From assembly GCA_040219575.1 (NCBI GenBank), contig JAVJSD010000012.1, positions 1 through 64,000 of the forward strand: DNA of 64,000 bases, written 5' to 3'. The position numbers were made by a program, and so were the translations under genes. Positions within the stretch are counted from its first letter, which is position 1. Each line of letters opens with the position of its first letter. Under the pieces are notes generated by a model. The model was given only the letters and a program-made list of their open reading frames with translations, did not search any database and had not been told where the DNA came from. Below, in pieces: positions 43,794-54,619 of the stretch. Source of the DNA: JAVJSD01 sp040219575 (GTDB taxonomy: Bacteria; Planctomycetota; Planctomycetia; Pirellulales; Pirellulaceae).

Positions 43794-43817
43794 ATTGAAA
43801 AGATTGGTATTTTCAAT
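43794..43817. promoter_or_regulatory. ATTGAAAA-N8-TTTTCAAT dyad, candidate LysR operator
   Basis: Perfect 8-bp arms with an 8-base spacer lie in an A/T-rich part of the divergent gap between the LysR gene and the small plus-strand gene. The size and position resemble LysR sites, and the arms contain T-N11-A options. The assignment is by position only. Confidence 0.5.
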
Positions 43818-43905
43818 CGACGGCCCTGCCGTAGACTTGAGCTGGGCTTGAATGTTCAGCCCGACTACTCTTTCAGGCGTGTCGAAACTCAGGCAGGAGC
43901 AGCCG

Positions 43906-44121
43906 ATGTCCACTACCGCCAAAACCTCCGCGCGCGGGCGTTCGACCCAGCGGGCGGCGAATCTTCCCCAACGTGTAAGCGAACGTCTCGCCCAGGGCCT
44001 GGCCCCGCCGCCCGAGGCCTATCTCGTGGAGAATCGCCGCCACATCGACTGGTCGCAGGTGCCGGAATGGGCCCGCCCGATCGACCCCGAGATGTTCGAA
44101 GGCTGCAGCCACGAGGGGTAG
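43906..44121 (+). CDS. Small hypothetical protein (71 aa)
   Basis: The ATG at 43906 follows a CAGGAG ribosome-binding site and gives MSTTAKTSARGRSTQRAANLP..., a basic, Ser/Thr/Arg-rich N-terminus followed by a more ordered part (ENRRHIDWSQVPEWARPIDPEMFEGCSHEG). No family is recognised and no signal or membrane segment is visible. It is divergent from the LysR gene. A CTTGCTGGCGCA element follows its stop. Confidence 0.55.
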   Translation: MSTTAKTSARGRSTQRAANLPQRVSERLAQGLAPPPEAYLVENRRHIDWSQVPEWARPIDPEMFEGCSHEG

Positions 44122-44145
44122 CCCGGCGGCATTCAACGTACGGAC

Positions 44146-44204
44146 TCCCTTGCTGGCGCAGCGGGCTCGCTGTGCACCCCCGAGCCCGTTGCGCCAGCAA
44201 GGGA
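44146..44204. repeat. CTTGCTGGCGCA-type inverted repeat, copy 2
   Basis: 24-bp arms at 44146-44169 and 44181-44204 (TCCCTTGCTGGCGCA... and its reverse complement) have one mismatch. It matches the element at 25214-25271 almost exactly in the arms while the loops differ. Confidence 0.9.
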
Positions 44205-44236
44205 AGGCGGCAACGGCGCCCTACCTGATTTCGGTC

Positions 44237-44283
44237 GTAGCCGATGCTGCCAGCATCGGTGAGGACGCTGAAACCGCCGCTAC
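44237..44283. repeat. Short GTAGC...GCTAC element with internal hairpin
   Basis: GTAGC at 44237-44241 and GCTAC at 44279-44283 bracket a hairpin CCGATGCT/AGCATCGG around GCC. The ends match the GTAGC family but the arms differ, so it may be a distinct subfamily. Confidence 0.5.
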
Positions 44284-44398
44284 GAAATGCCGCTTTGACC
44301 GGCGCACTCAGGGCGAAACCGATCGGCGCTCCGACGTGGCGGCGTGGTCGCTATAATGACGGCGAACTTCTCCACGGCCCCCGAGGATCTTCGCCGTC

Positions 44399-46228
44399 AT
44401 GCACTGCTCCATCGCCATGCGTCTGTCCGCGCCGCTGCTCTTGGTTTTGGCTCTCGTCGGCGCCCTGCGGGCCGAGGAAAGTCCGGCCGTTCGCCTGACG
44501 AAGGATCTGCAGCCCTTGTCGTCGCTGTTGGCGGGGCGGCACAAGGCGTTCTCCCTCACGGCGGATATCGATCTTTCGATCGGCGGCAAACCGCAAGAGA
44601 TCGACGCCCGGCTCGATCGCTTCGATGAGCAGTCGTTCGACCTCGATCTCAAGCACGCCGAATACTGGGTTCGGCTCCGTCGTCGCGCCGATCGCACGGC
44701 CTTGGTGCTTCCGTATCACAAGGTCGTCTTTCTGGGCGTCGGCGATGTGGAGCAGCACGACCGATTGTCGCCCGAAGGAATCGTCGACCGACTGGTCAGC
44801 AGCGGATCGGCGGTTTCGGTCTACGCGCCGCTGATCACCGCCGACGAACCGGGGGCGCTGTCTCTGCTGATCACGAGTCTGCTGAAGGCGACGCACGACG
44901 CCACGACCGGAGGCTGGTCGATCGGCGACAAGATGACGTTCCGCTTCCAGAACGAAGGCGCGACGCTCGAAGTGCGGCGCCAAGAGGATCGCGTGTCGCT
45001 GAATCTCGACACGTCGCCGCCCACGATGGCGCCGCTCGGCGACTGGCCGGAAATGAAGGTCGTCGAGATTCCCCGCCGTGAGTTGGAAAGCCAGTTGGCT
45101 CGCGGCGTGCGGCGATTGTTGGAGATCGTGGCGCCCGGACCGACGCTGGTGACGCCGCGCAAGTCCGAAAAGAAAGTTCCACACGGCGAGTTGCGGTGGA
45201 TCGAAGGCCAGCGCGTGGTGCTGCTGCAAGGCACGCCGGAGGAAATCGGCAAAGCGCACGGCGAGTTGCTCCGCGACCAGGCGCACCGCTGCCTCGACTC
45301 GGTGCTCAACACCTTCGGCACCGTGCAGACCGTCCGCACCGGCCGCTGGTTCCGCCACGATGTGCAAGCCGCCAATGAGCGACTGGCGCCCCACATTCCG
45401 CCGCGGCATCGCCGTGAGATGGTTGCGCTGGCCGAGAGCCTCGAGCTTGACCCCGAACTCGTGCAGATGGCCAATGTGTTTCCCGAGTTGTTTCATTGCT
45501 CGGGCTTCGCCGTGTTCGGCGCGGCGACGGTCGACGGCAAGCTCTATCACGGCCGCGTGCTCGACTACATGACGACGATCGGGCTGCAGGACGCCGCCAC
45601 CACGTTCATCGTCGCTCCCGAGGGACAGCGGGCCTTCGCCAACGTCGGTTACGCCGGCTTCATCGGCAGTGTGAGCGGCATGAACGAAGCGGGGATTTCG
45701 CTGGGCGAGATGGGAGGCGGCGGAGAAGGGCGATGGGACGGGGCGCCGATGGCGACGCTGATGCGCCGCGCGCTCGAAGAGTGCGACACGCTCGACGAGG
45801 TGCAGGCGCTGTGGAAGAACAGCCCGCGCACGTGTGAATACTTCTACGTGTTCGCCGACGGCAAGTCGAACCGCGCCGTCGGCGTTTCGGCGACGCCCGA
45901 GTCGATCGAATTCGTGCTGCCGGGTCAGACGCATCCGCGACTGGGCGAGGGCATCGAGGACGCAGTCGTGCTTTCGGCCGGCAGCCGGCTCGCGACGCTG
46001 CGGGCGCGCGTCGCCGATCGGCATGGGCGAATCGACGAACAGACCGCCGTGTGGCTGATGAGCCGTCCGGTCGCCATGCAGTCGAACCTGCACAATGTGT
46101 TGTTCGTGCCGGCCGACGGCGTGTTGCTGGTGGCCAACGCCGATCACCGCCGACCCGCCGCCGAGTGCCCGTACGTTCGCCTCGACCTGAAGAAGCTGCT
46201 CGCGTCGATTGCCACAGCGGTAGAATAA
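44399..46228 (+). CDS. Exported C45-type Ntn hydrolase / acyltransferase-like protein
   Basis: This 609-residue protein has a signal peptide (residues 1-25, ending GALRAEE), an N-terminal beta-rich domain (about 30-260) and a C45-like Ntn-hydrolase domain from about 260 (GELRWIEGQRVVLLQGTPEEIGKAHGELL). The nucleophile is C367 (LFHCSGFAVFGAATVDGKLYHGRVLDY), with conserved GYAGFIGSVSGMNEAGISLGEMGG downstream. C45 enzymes such as 6-APA acyltransferase self-cleave before this Cys; whether that happens here is unknown. The likely site is the periplasm, acting on amide or ester bonds of unknown substrates. Confidence 0.85.
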   Translation: MHCSIAMRLSAPLLLVLALVGALRAEESPAVRLTKDLQPLSSLLAGRHKAFSLTADIDLSIGGKPQEIDARLDRFDEQSFDLDLKHAEYWVRLRRRADRTALVLPYHKVVFLGVGDVEQHDRLSPEGIVDRLVSSGSAVSVYAPLITADEPGALSLLITSLLKATHDATTGGWSIGDKMTFRFQNEGATLEVRRQEDRVSLNLDTSPPTMAPLGDWPEMKVVEIPRRELESQLARGVRRLLEIVAPGPTLVTPRKSEKKVPHGELRWIEGQRVVLLQGTPEEIGKAHGELLRDQAHRCLDSVLNTFGTVQTVRTGRWFRHDVQAANERLAPHIPPRHRREMVALAESLELDPELVQMANVFPELFHCSGFAVFGAATVDGKLYHGRVLDYMTTIGLQDAATTFIVAPEGQRAFANVGYAGFIGSVSGMNEAGISLGEMGGGGEGRWDGAPMATLMRRALEECDTLDEVQALWKNSPRTCEYFYVFADGKSNRAVGVSATPESIEFVLPGQTHPRLGEGIEDAVVLSAGSRLATLRARVADRHGRIDEQTAVWLMSRPVAMQSNLHNVLFVPADGVLLVANADHRRPAAECPYVRLDLKKLLASIATAVE

Positions 46229-46300
46229 GCCGTAGGCCAAAGCGAGCTTTGCGCTGTTCCGGCGGGGGTGCTCACGGGCGCGATGCTCTCACGCACAGGC

Positions 46301-46388
46301 GCCATGCTCTCACCGCGGAGCGGAGTAAGCTTGCCGACGTGCGTTGGCCGGCCAGCATGCTCACTCGCCTCCGGCGTGAGAGCATGGC
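46301..46388. repeat. GCCATGCTCTCAC inverted repeat
   Basis: GCCATGCTCTCAC at 46301-46313 and GTGAGAGCATGGC at 46376-46388 are perfect inverted copies. Partial direct copies of the same motif (GATGCTCTCACG) precede it near 46282. It fills the gap between the C45 gene and the hydrolase gene. Confidence 0.7.
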
Positions 46389-46445
46389 ACCCAAACGTTC
46401 TGATGCCGGCGGCATCGGATACAGCAGCCGTAGAAGAGGTACCGT

Positions 46446-47138
46446 ATGTCGCACGACGACGCCAACAGGAATCCGACGCACTCTCAGCGAGCCGGCGGCG
46501 AGATGGTGGTGTTGATCCACGGCCTGGCGGCGAATCGGTTCGTGATGCGGCCGCTCGAGAAGCGACTCCGCGCGCGGGGCTACGACACGCGGAATTGGGG
46601 CTACCGCAGCGTCTGGCGGCCGATCGAGCGGCATGCCGAGCGTTTCCGCGAGCGGCTGGAGGCGCTGGCCAGGCGCGAAGACGTCGAGCGGTTGCACCTG
46701 GTCGGCCACAGCATGGGCTCGATCATCACGCGCTATCTAGTGGCCAGCGATCCTCCCCCTAAGCTTGGTCGAGTCGTCATGCTGGCCCCGCCCAATCAAG
46801 GCTCACGCGTGGCGCGGTGGCTCAATCGCGGACTGGGCTACCTCTCGCCGCCGCTGGCGCAGCTTTCCGATCGTCCGGAGAGTTTCGTCAACCGCCTGGC
46901 GGCGAATCTCGACGTGGAGTGCGGGGTGATCGCCGCCCGGCGCGACCGGATGGTGCGGCTGGAAAGCACGCATCTCGACGGACAGAGCGACCACGCCGTG
47001 TTCACGGCCGGGCACACGTCGATGCTGTTTTATGCGGGCGTGGCCGAGTTGGTCGACCGCTTCCTGCAAACCGGCCGCTTCACGGCGTCGACGGATACGG
47101 CGCCCGCCGCGAACGCCGAGCAGTTCGCATCCCCGTGA
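46446..47138 (+). CDS. Alpha/beta-hydrolase, lipase/PGAP1-like
   Basis: A 230-residue protein with the oxyanion start VVLIHGLAANRFVMRPL, the nucleophile elbow GHSMGS (VGHSMGSIITRYLV) and a C-terminal His region (TAGHTSMLFYAGVAELVDRFL). The arrangement resembles small lipases and DUF676/PGAP1-like esterases. No signal peptide is visible; it is probably cytosolic. The ATG at 46446 gives MSHDDANRNP. Substrate is unknown. Confidence 0.85.
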   Translation: MSHDDANRNPTHSQRAGGEMVVLIHGLAANRFVMRPLEKRLRARGYDTRNWGYRSVWRPIERHAERFRERLEALARREDVERLHLVGHSMGSIITRYLVASDPPPKLGRVVMLAPPNQGSRVARWLNRGLGYLSPPLAQLSDRPESFVNRLAANLDVECGVIAARRDRMVRLESTHLDGQSDHAVFTAGHTSMLFYAGVAELVDRFLQTGRFTASTDTAPAANAEQFASP

Positions 47139-47147
47139 CGAGCTTCC

Positions 47148-47220
47148 GTAGCAGAAGTCGTGAGACTTCTGGGGGTCGAATCGTCGTACCCAATTCCCGA
47201 GCTCTCACGACTTCGGCTAC
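47148..47220. repeat. GTAGC-type inverted repeat, copy 3
   Basis: Arms GTAGCAGAAGTCGTGAGACTTC at the left and GCTCTCACGACTTCGGCTAC at the right are inverted copies. It lies 9 bases after the hydrolase stop, between convergent genes. Confidence 0.8.
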
Positions 47221-47339
47221 GCGAGAACCAACGCGCAACGAAACGGTTTCTGATTCTTCGGCGCGGACACGCTTGGTTCCCGCAAGTCGCTGCCGCCGAA
47301 AAACGTGCCTGTCCCGCTGGCTTCTTCGTCACGCCGTCT

Positions 47340-48593
47340 TCATGGCGTCGTCACGGAAAGCCACACCGCGGCGATCAGCATCAGGGAGGCGAGCACCACG
47401 CCGACCATCAGCAGCGGATTGGGGGCGTCGTTGCTCGGCCGCGCACCGAGCTCCGCCGGGGGTATCTCGGTGGCGAAGAAGCCGGGCGACCAATACCCGC
47501 CCGTGGGCGTCACCCAGCGCGTGCGCGTCTGATAAAACAGCGCCAGCACGATGGCCGTCAGCAGCAGCGCCGCCGCCACCATCACGGGTGGAATGTGCGA
47601 CACCACATCCGGCGTCTCGACGGTGTAACCGGGAATCGGCAGCAACTCGCTGTGCCGGACCATGACGAACGCCATGGCGTTGTTCGCCGTGTGCAGCGCG
47701 ATCACGGCGGGCAGCGATCGGGTCGTCATGAAGACCGTTTGCAGCACCAGGCCGATGACCATCGTGCCGGCCACTTGGGCGGGCGCCATGTGAATCAGGC
47801 CGAACAGCACCGAGGCCAGAACGGCCCCCAAAACCACGCCGTGCCGCGCCACCAGCCCCCTGCTCAGGATGCCGCGGAAGAAGATTTCTTCCCCCACGCC
47901 GGGAAACAGGCAGGCGGCGGCGAACACGAGCAGCCACGACTGCTGGCTGAAGTCCGAAATCCAGCTCATGTCGTTGAGTTGATCGAGCCAGGGCAGGTCA
48001 ATCAGCCGGATTGCCTCCATCGCCCAATTGGCGATCTCCCCCGCCAGGATCGATTGCGGTACGAGTAACAGAAGAACCAGGATCCACTGCAGCGGAGTGC
48101 AGCCGCGGAGCGCGAGTTTGCGAGCCAGGCGATGGCCGAACATCACCGCCGCGATCAGCAGCGCGGTGACGACCGTCGAAAACGTGGCGACCGGCACGAG
48201 CTGAACCGACATGGCTTGCAGGTCGGATTCGGAAACCACGCCTCCCCGCGCCGCCGCCAACACCAGCGTGCCGCCGATTACGGCGGCGATCTGCATCACC
48301 ACCAGCAGGACCACCAGCAGCAGCGCCCACAGCAGATGCGGCTGGGGAACTTCCTGGCGATGCGGTTGTTCGTCGTCAATGGTCTCGGCGACAACCGCGG
48401 CTTCGACCGCATCGATCGGAGCCGTGTACGGGTTCAGATCGATCGCCCGCTCGGACGAGCCCGTGTTGAGGTCCCGTCCACGGCCAGGGCTCGCCTCGAC
48501 CCGGGCTGCGAACGCATCGGAAGGACTCCCAGGCTCGGGCGGGTCCGGCGGAGGCGCATCGTCGGGAGAGTGCAAGTCGTCGCGCCCGGCCAT
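47340..48593 (-). CDS. CPBP-family intramembrane protease
   Basis: A 417-residue integral membrane protein with a long Pro/Asp-rich cytoplasmic N-terminus (about 1-85) and eight or so helices. The CPBP signatures are the EExxxR motif in GVGEEIFFRGIL, the second motif with His in GLIHMAPAQ and the third in LHTANNAMAF. CPBP (Rce1-like) proteases cleave within membranes. The ATG at 48593 overlaps the ftsH stop by one base (TGATG); a GTG one codon earlier is possible. Tight coupling to ftsH suggests a joint role in membrane protein turnover. Confidence 0.88.
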   Translation of the reverse strand: MAGRDDLHSPDDAPPPDPPEPGSPSDAFAARVEASPGRGRDLNTGSSERAIDLNPYTAPIDAVEAAVVAETIDDEQPHRQEVPQPHLLWALLLVVLLVVMQIAAVIGGTLVLAAARGGVVSESDLQAMSVQLVPVATFSTVVTALLIAAVMFGHRLARKLALRGCTPLQWILVLLLLVPQSILAGEIANWAMEAIRLIDLPWLDQLNDMSWISDFSQQSWLLVFAAACLFPGVGEEIFFRGILSRGLVARHGVVLGAVLASVLFGLIHMAPAQVAGTMVIGLVLQTVFMTTRSLPAVIALHTANNAMAFVMVRHSELLPIPGYTVETPDVVSHIPPVMVAAALLLTAIVLALFYQTRTRWVTPTGGYWSPGFFATEIPPAELGARPSNDAPNPLLMVGVVLASLMLIAAVWLSVTTP

Positions 48594-50665
48594 CACATCG
48601 CATCGCCGCCGCTGCGTTCGCGAGAACCGGACGCGCCCTCGTCTTCCGGCGCGGCGTGCCGAAGCGGTGCGGCGTCGGTGCCGGGCACCACGTGCGGCCC
48701 GGGCATGTTTTCGTCGATGATCTGCTTCAGTTCCTCAGAATCGACCGATTCGACTTCGATCAAACGTTGCGTGAGCGCTTCGAGCGAGTCGCGGCGCGTC
48801 TCCAGGATGTGCCGCACCTTCTCGATCGATTGGTCGACGATGCGCTTGATCTCTTCGTCGATCTCGCGAGCCGTGCGTTCGCTGTGGCTCCGCATCCGAT
48901 CATCTCCACCGCCGACCGCCAAGAACGGCGACTTGGTCGACTCGCGATAGTTCACCCGGCCCAACCGGCTCATGCCGTAGTCCATCACCATGCTGCGGGC
49001 GATCTCGGTGGCGCGTTCCAGGTCGTTTTGCGCGCCGGTCGAGATGTCGCTGTAGACCATCTCCTCGGTGAGCGTGCCGGCCAGCAGCACCTGAATGCGG
49101 CTTTCGAGTTCGCTCTGCGTGAGCAGGTAACGATCGCCGTCGGGACGTTGCAGCGTATAGCCCAGCGCCGCCAGTCCGCGGGGAATAATCGAAACCTTGT
49201 GAACGGGATCCGTATTCGGCAGGCTGTAGGCCACCAGGGCGTGGCCCGACTCGTGATATGCGACGCGGTGCTTCTCCTCGCGGTTCATCACGCGCTGTTT
49301 CTTTTCGAGCCCGGCGGTGACGCGCTCCACGCCTTCGTTGAACTCCTTCATGCCGACGGTCGATTTTTCGCCGCGAGCGGCCAGCAGCGCCGCCTCGTTC
49401 ACCAGGTTCGCCAGGTCGGCGCCGACGAATCCCGGTGTAATGCCGGCGACCTCCTTCAGATCGACCGCCGGATCGAGCTTGACGGCCTTGACGTGCACCT
49501 TGAGGATGTCTTCGCGGCCGCGGACGTCGGGCCGATCGACCAGCACGTGGCGATCGAACCGCCCGGGGCGCAACAGCGCCGGGTCGAGCGTTTCCGGGCG
49601 GTTGGTGGCGGCCATCACGATCACGCCGCTGTTGCCGGCGAAGCCGTCCATCTCGACCAGCAAGGCGTTGAGCGTTTGCTCGCGCTCGTCGTGGCCGCCC
49701 ATGATGCTGCCGCCACGGCTCTTGCCCAGCGCGTCGAGTTCGTCGATGAAGATGATGCAGGGCGCCTTCGATTCGGCCTGTTGGAACATGTCGCGGACCC
49801 GGGCGGCGCCCACGCCCACGAACATCTCGACAAAGTCGCTGCCCGAGAGGCTGAAGAACGGCACGCCCGCCTCGCCGGCGATGGCCTTGGCCAGCAGCGT
49901 CTTGCCGGTGCCGGGCGGTCCCACCAGCAGCACGCCCTTGGGGATGCGCCCGCCGAGGCGCTGGTACTTTTCGGGCGAACGGAGGAAGTCGACCACCTCG
50001 CGGACTTCATCGACCGCCTCGTCGATGCCGGCCACGTCGTTGAACGTCACTCCCAGGTCTTCCTGGGCGTACAGCTTTCCGCGGCTGCGGCCGAAGGCCA
50101 TCGGCGAACCGGCCCCGCCCAGGCGGCGGAACATGAAATACGCCGCGGCGAAGAACAGGATGGTGATCAGGATGAAGACGCCGTAGCGGTCCAGAATCGA
50201 AGGACCGGGGTCGGCGGAGTAGTTGATGTTGTTCTGCAGCATCAGGTCGTCGAGTTGCGACGCCGACTGATCGGTGGGAATACGATTGGTGCGGAAGCTC
50301 ACTTTCAGCTTCTTGGACTGCGTCTTGGGCTCCAGCACCTCCTTGTCGACGTCGCCGGAGATGATGCGATCGCCGACGACCACGTTGCGCAGGTTGCTGT
50401 AGCGGACCTTGCGCTCGTTGGTGCTGTCGGGATTGACGACCGTGATCGAGCCCTCGCTTCCTTCCGCCAAAGGACCGCCGAGTTCGGTCCGTTTGCTAGC
50501 TTTCACGAGGCTGACGAAGTTCGGATAGCTGATCGATTCGCTGTCGTTATTGAGAATCAGAACCAGGGCCAAGCCGGCGATGACCGCGATGATGATGCCG
50601 TACAGGACGAGATTGGGGCCGGAACTGCGACCCTCGCTGGACTTGCGACCGTTTTCCTGATTCAT
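48593..50665 (-). CDS. ftsH: ATP-dependent zinc metalloprotease FtsH
   Basis: FtsH is a membrane-anchored hexameric AAA+ protease that degrades membrane and regulatory proteins. The 690-residue protein has two membrane helices (about 19-38 and 161-180) flanking a periplasmic domain, Walker A GPPGTGKT at 249-256, Walker B IIFIDE at 304-309, the second region of homology NRPETLDPALLRPGRFDR and the zinc motif HESGH at 471-475. Length is slightly above E. coli FtsH. Its stop overlaps the CPBP protease start. A TATAAT box lies 45 bases upstream. Confidence 0.97.
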   Translation of the reverse strand: MNQENGRKSSEGRSSGPNLVLYGIIIAVIAGLALVLILNNDSESISYPNFVSLVKASKRTELGGPLAEGSEGSITVVNPDSTNERKVRYSNLRNVVVGDRIISGDVDKEVLEPKTQSKKLKVSFRTNRIPTDQSASQLDDLMLQNNINYSADPGPSILDRYGVFILITILFFAAAYFMFRRLGGAGSPMAFGRSRGKLYAQEDLGVTFNDVAGIDEAVDEVREVVDFLRSPEKYQRLGGRIPKGVLLVGPPGTGKTLLAKAIAGEAGVPFFSLSGSDFVEMFVGVGAARVRDMFQQAESKAPCIIFIDELDALGKSRGGSIMGGHDEREQTLNALLVEMDGFAGNSGVIVMAATNRPETLDPALLRPGRFDRHVLVDRPDVRGREDILKVHVKAVKLDPAVDLKEVAGITPGFVGADLANLVNEAALLAARGEKSTVGMKEFNEGVERVTAGLEKKQRVMNREEKHRVAYHESGHALVAYSLPNTDPVHKVSIIPRGLAALGYTLQRPDGDRYLLTQSELESRIQVLLAGTLTEEMVYSDISTGAQNDLERATEIARSMVMDYGMSRLGRVNYRESTKSPFLAVGGGDDRMRSHSERTAREIDEEIKRIVDQSIEKVRHILETRRDSLEALTQRLIEVESVDSEELKQIIDENMPGPHVVPGTDAAPLRHAAPEDEGASGSRERSGGDAM

Positions 50666-51020
50666 TCGTGGGGAATCTCCGAAGCGAAAAGGAGCGGGGA
50701 AGGCTCTCCATTATATATCAGGTGGTCGACGACTCCGCCGACACGTCGCGCACGCGCGCGATCCGCCTTGCTCGCCCGTGGCCGACGACCTAGAATTCGG
50801 TGCCGCGCGAAAGTCTAAACGGCATCAGGCGTTAGCGTCGTCGGCCCGGCGGCCGGCAGCCCCCAGCGGCGCGGCCCAAACCGTAATCGTTGGCAGCGCA
50901 AAAACCGGAAAAGTCGTTATACGACATTCCACCGACCGTCGTCGCTGGCAAATGGCTCTCTCCATGCTTCGCAGAAATCAACGCAGCGCCGCGCACAACG
51001 CGCCTTGACGATGGTGGCCG
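50666..51020. other. 355-bp divergent control region of ftsH and dxr
   Basis: No gene is supported. A minus-strand TATAAT at 50710-50715 is a perfect -10 box for ftsH with a poor -35. A short dyad GTCGT-TAT-ACGAC lies at 50913-50925 on the dxr side. The GC-rich CGCGCACGCGCGCGATCC stretch near 50746 shows nothing further. Confidence 0.45.
50710..50715 (-). promoter_or_regulatory. -10 box of the ftsH promoter
   Basis: TATAAT on the minus strand, in GATATATAATGG, is about 45 bases before the ftsH ATG in an A/T-rich patch. The -35 region is poor, so an activator or extended contacts may be needed. Confidence 0.45.
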
Positions 51021-52168
51021 ATGACCGAACGTGTTAGCAGAGTGGCGGTGCTCGGTTCGACCGGCAGCATCGGTTGCAGCACGCTGGAGGTGATCGCCGC
51101 CTCGCGGGGCCGGCTCCGCGTCGAGGCGATGTCGGCCCATCGCAGCCTGCCGCAACTTGTCGAGCAAGCCCAAACGCATCGTCCCCGCTGGGTGGTCGCC
51201 GCCGACGCCGAAGCGGCCGACGCGTTCGACTGGTCGGAGCTTCCCGAAGGCGTGCAGCCGCTGGCGGGCCCGGAAAAACTCCAATGGATCGCCGCGCACG
51301 ACGAAATAGACGTGGTGGTGGCGGCGATCGTCGGCAGCGCGGGACTGATGAGCACCTGGGCCGCCGTCGAGGCCGGTAAGACCATCGCCCTGGCCAATAA
51401 AGAGACGCTGGTCGTGGCCGGTCCGCTGGTGATGCAGCGGGCGGCCGAGTGCGGCGCGACGATCCTGCCGGTCGACAGCGAGCACAACGCCGTGTTTCAG
51501 GCCCTGCAGGCGGGACGTCGCCAGGACGTGCGACGGATCATCCTTACCGCCAGCGGGGGGCCCTTTCGCCGGCACACCGCCGAGCAACTGGCCCGCGTAA
51601 CTGTCCAGGAGGCGCTCGACCATCCCACTTGGGAGATGGGGCCGAAAATCACCGTCGATTCCGCCACCATGATGAACAAGGCCCTGGAAATCATCGAAGC
51701 CCGCTGGCTTTTCGACCTTTCCGCGGACGAAATCGACGTGGTGGTGCATCCGCAGTCGATCGTGCACTCAATGGTGGAATACCGCGATGGCAGCGTGGTG
51801 GCGCAGCTCAGTCCGCCGGACATGAAACTGCCGATCCAGTACGCGCTGACGTATCCTGAGCGGCTCGAGGGGCCGTCGCCGCGCCTCGACTGGTCGCAAA
51901 CGCTACAATTAAGTTTTGAGCCCCCCGATGAAGATCGCTTTCCCGCGCTGCGCCTGGGGCGCGAGGTCGCCCGCAGCGGCGGAACGGCCGGCGCCGTGCT
52001 CAACGCGGCCAATGAAGCGGCCGTGGCCGGCTTCCTGGCGGGGCAGCTTCGCTTTACCGAAATCGTGCCGGCCTGCCGGTCGGTGCTCGAAAACCATCCC
52101 TTTGATTCCCGTCCCACGCTCGAGCAACTGCTGCAACTCGACGCCTGGGCCCGCAAGGAGATAACGAA

Positions 52169-52184
<16 letters not shown>
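51021..52184 (+). CDS. dxr: 1-deoxy-D-xylulose 5-phosphate reductoisomerase
   Basis: Dxr (IspC) makes 2-C-methyl-D-erythritol 4-phosphate, the second step of the MEP isoprenoid route, using NADPH. The 387-residue protein has the Rossmann start VAVLGSTGSIGCSTLEVI, LANKETLVVAG, the metal/substrate motif PVDSEHNAVFQ, the flexible loop ASGGPFRRHT and TWEMGPKITVDSATMMNKALEIIEA. Length is normal. It overlaps rseP by 16 bases, a common pairing in bacteria. Confidence 0.97.
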
Positions 52185-54397
<2,213 letters not shown>

Positions 54398-54428
54398 GGT
54401 TCACCGACGTTCTCCCGCAGTTCCGCAG

Positions 54429-54614
54429 CATGGGCCCTCCTGGCCCGTGACGGGAGCGGCAATGGCGTCGCGTCATCGAGCGGCGACGCATTTTCACGGC
54501 CGAGGGCGGCCATGCTCCTTCTACTTCCGTAGCATGCCCTGGCCCGTGACGGGAGCGGCCATGGCGTCGCGTCATCGAGCGGCGACGCATTTTCACGGCC
54601 GAGGGCGGCCATGC
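54429..54614. repeat. Direct repeat of about 85 bp, two copies 99 bp apart
   Basis: TGGCCCGTGACGGGAGCGGC at 54441 recurs at 54540; both are followed by the same CATGGCGTCGCGTCATCGAG-type stretch and end GGGCGGCCATGCT. Each copy also carries inverted ends (GCATG.../...CATGC). It fills the gap between rseP and the convergent exonuclease gene. Confidence 0.85.
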
Positions 54615-54619
54615 TGCTC

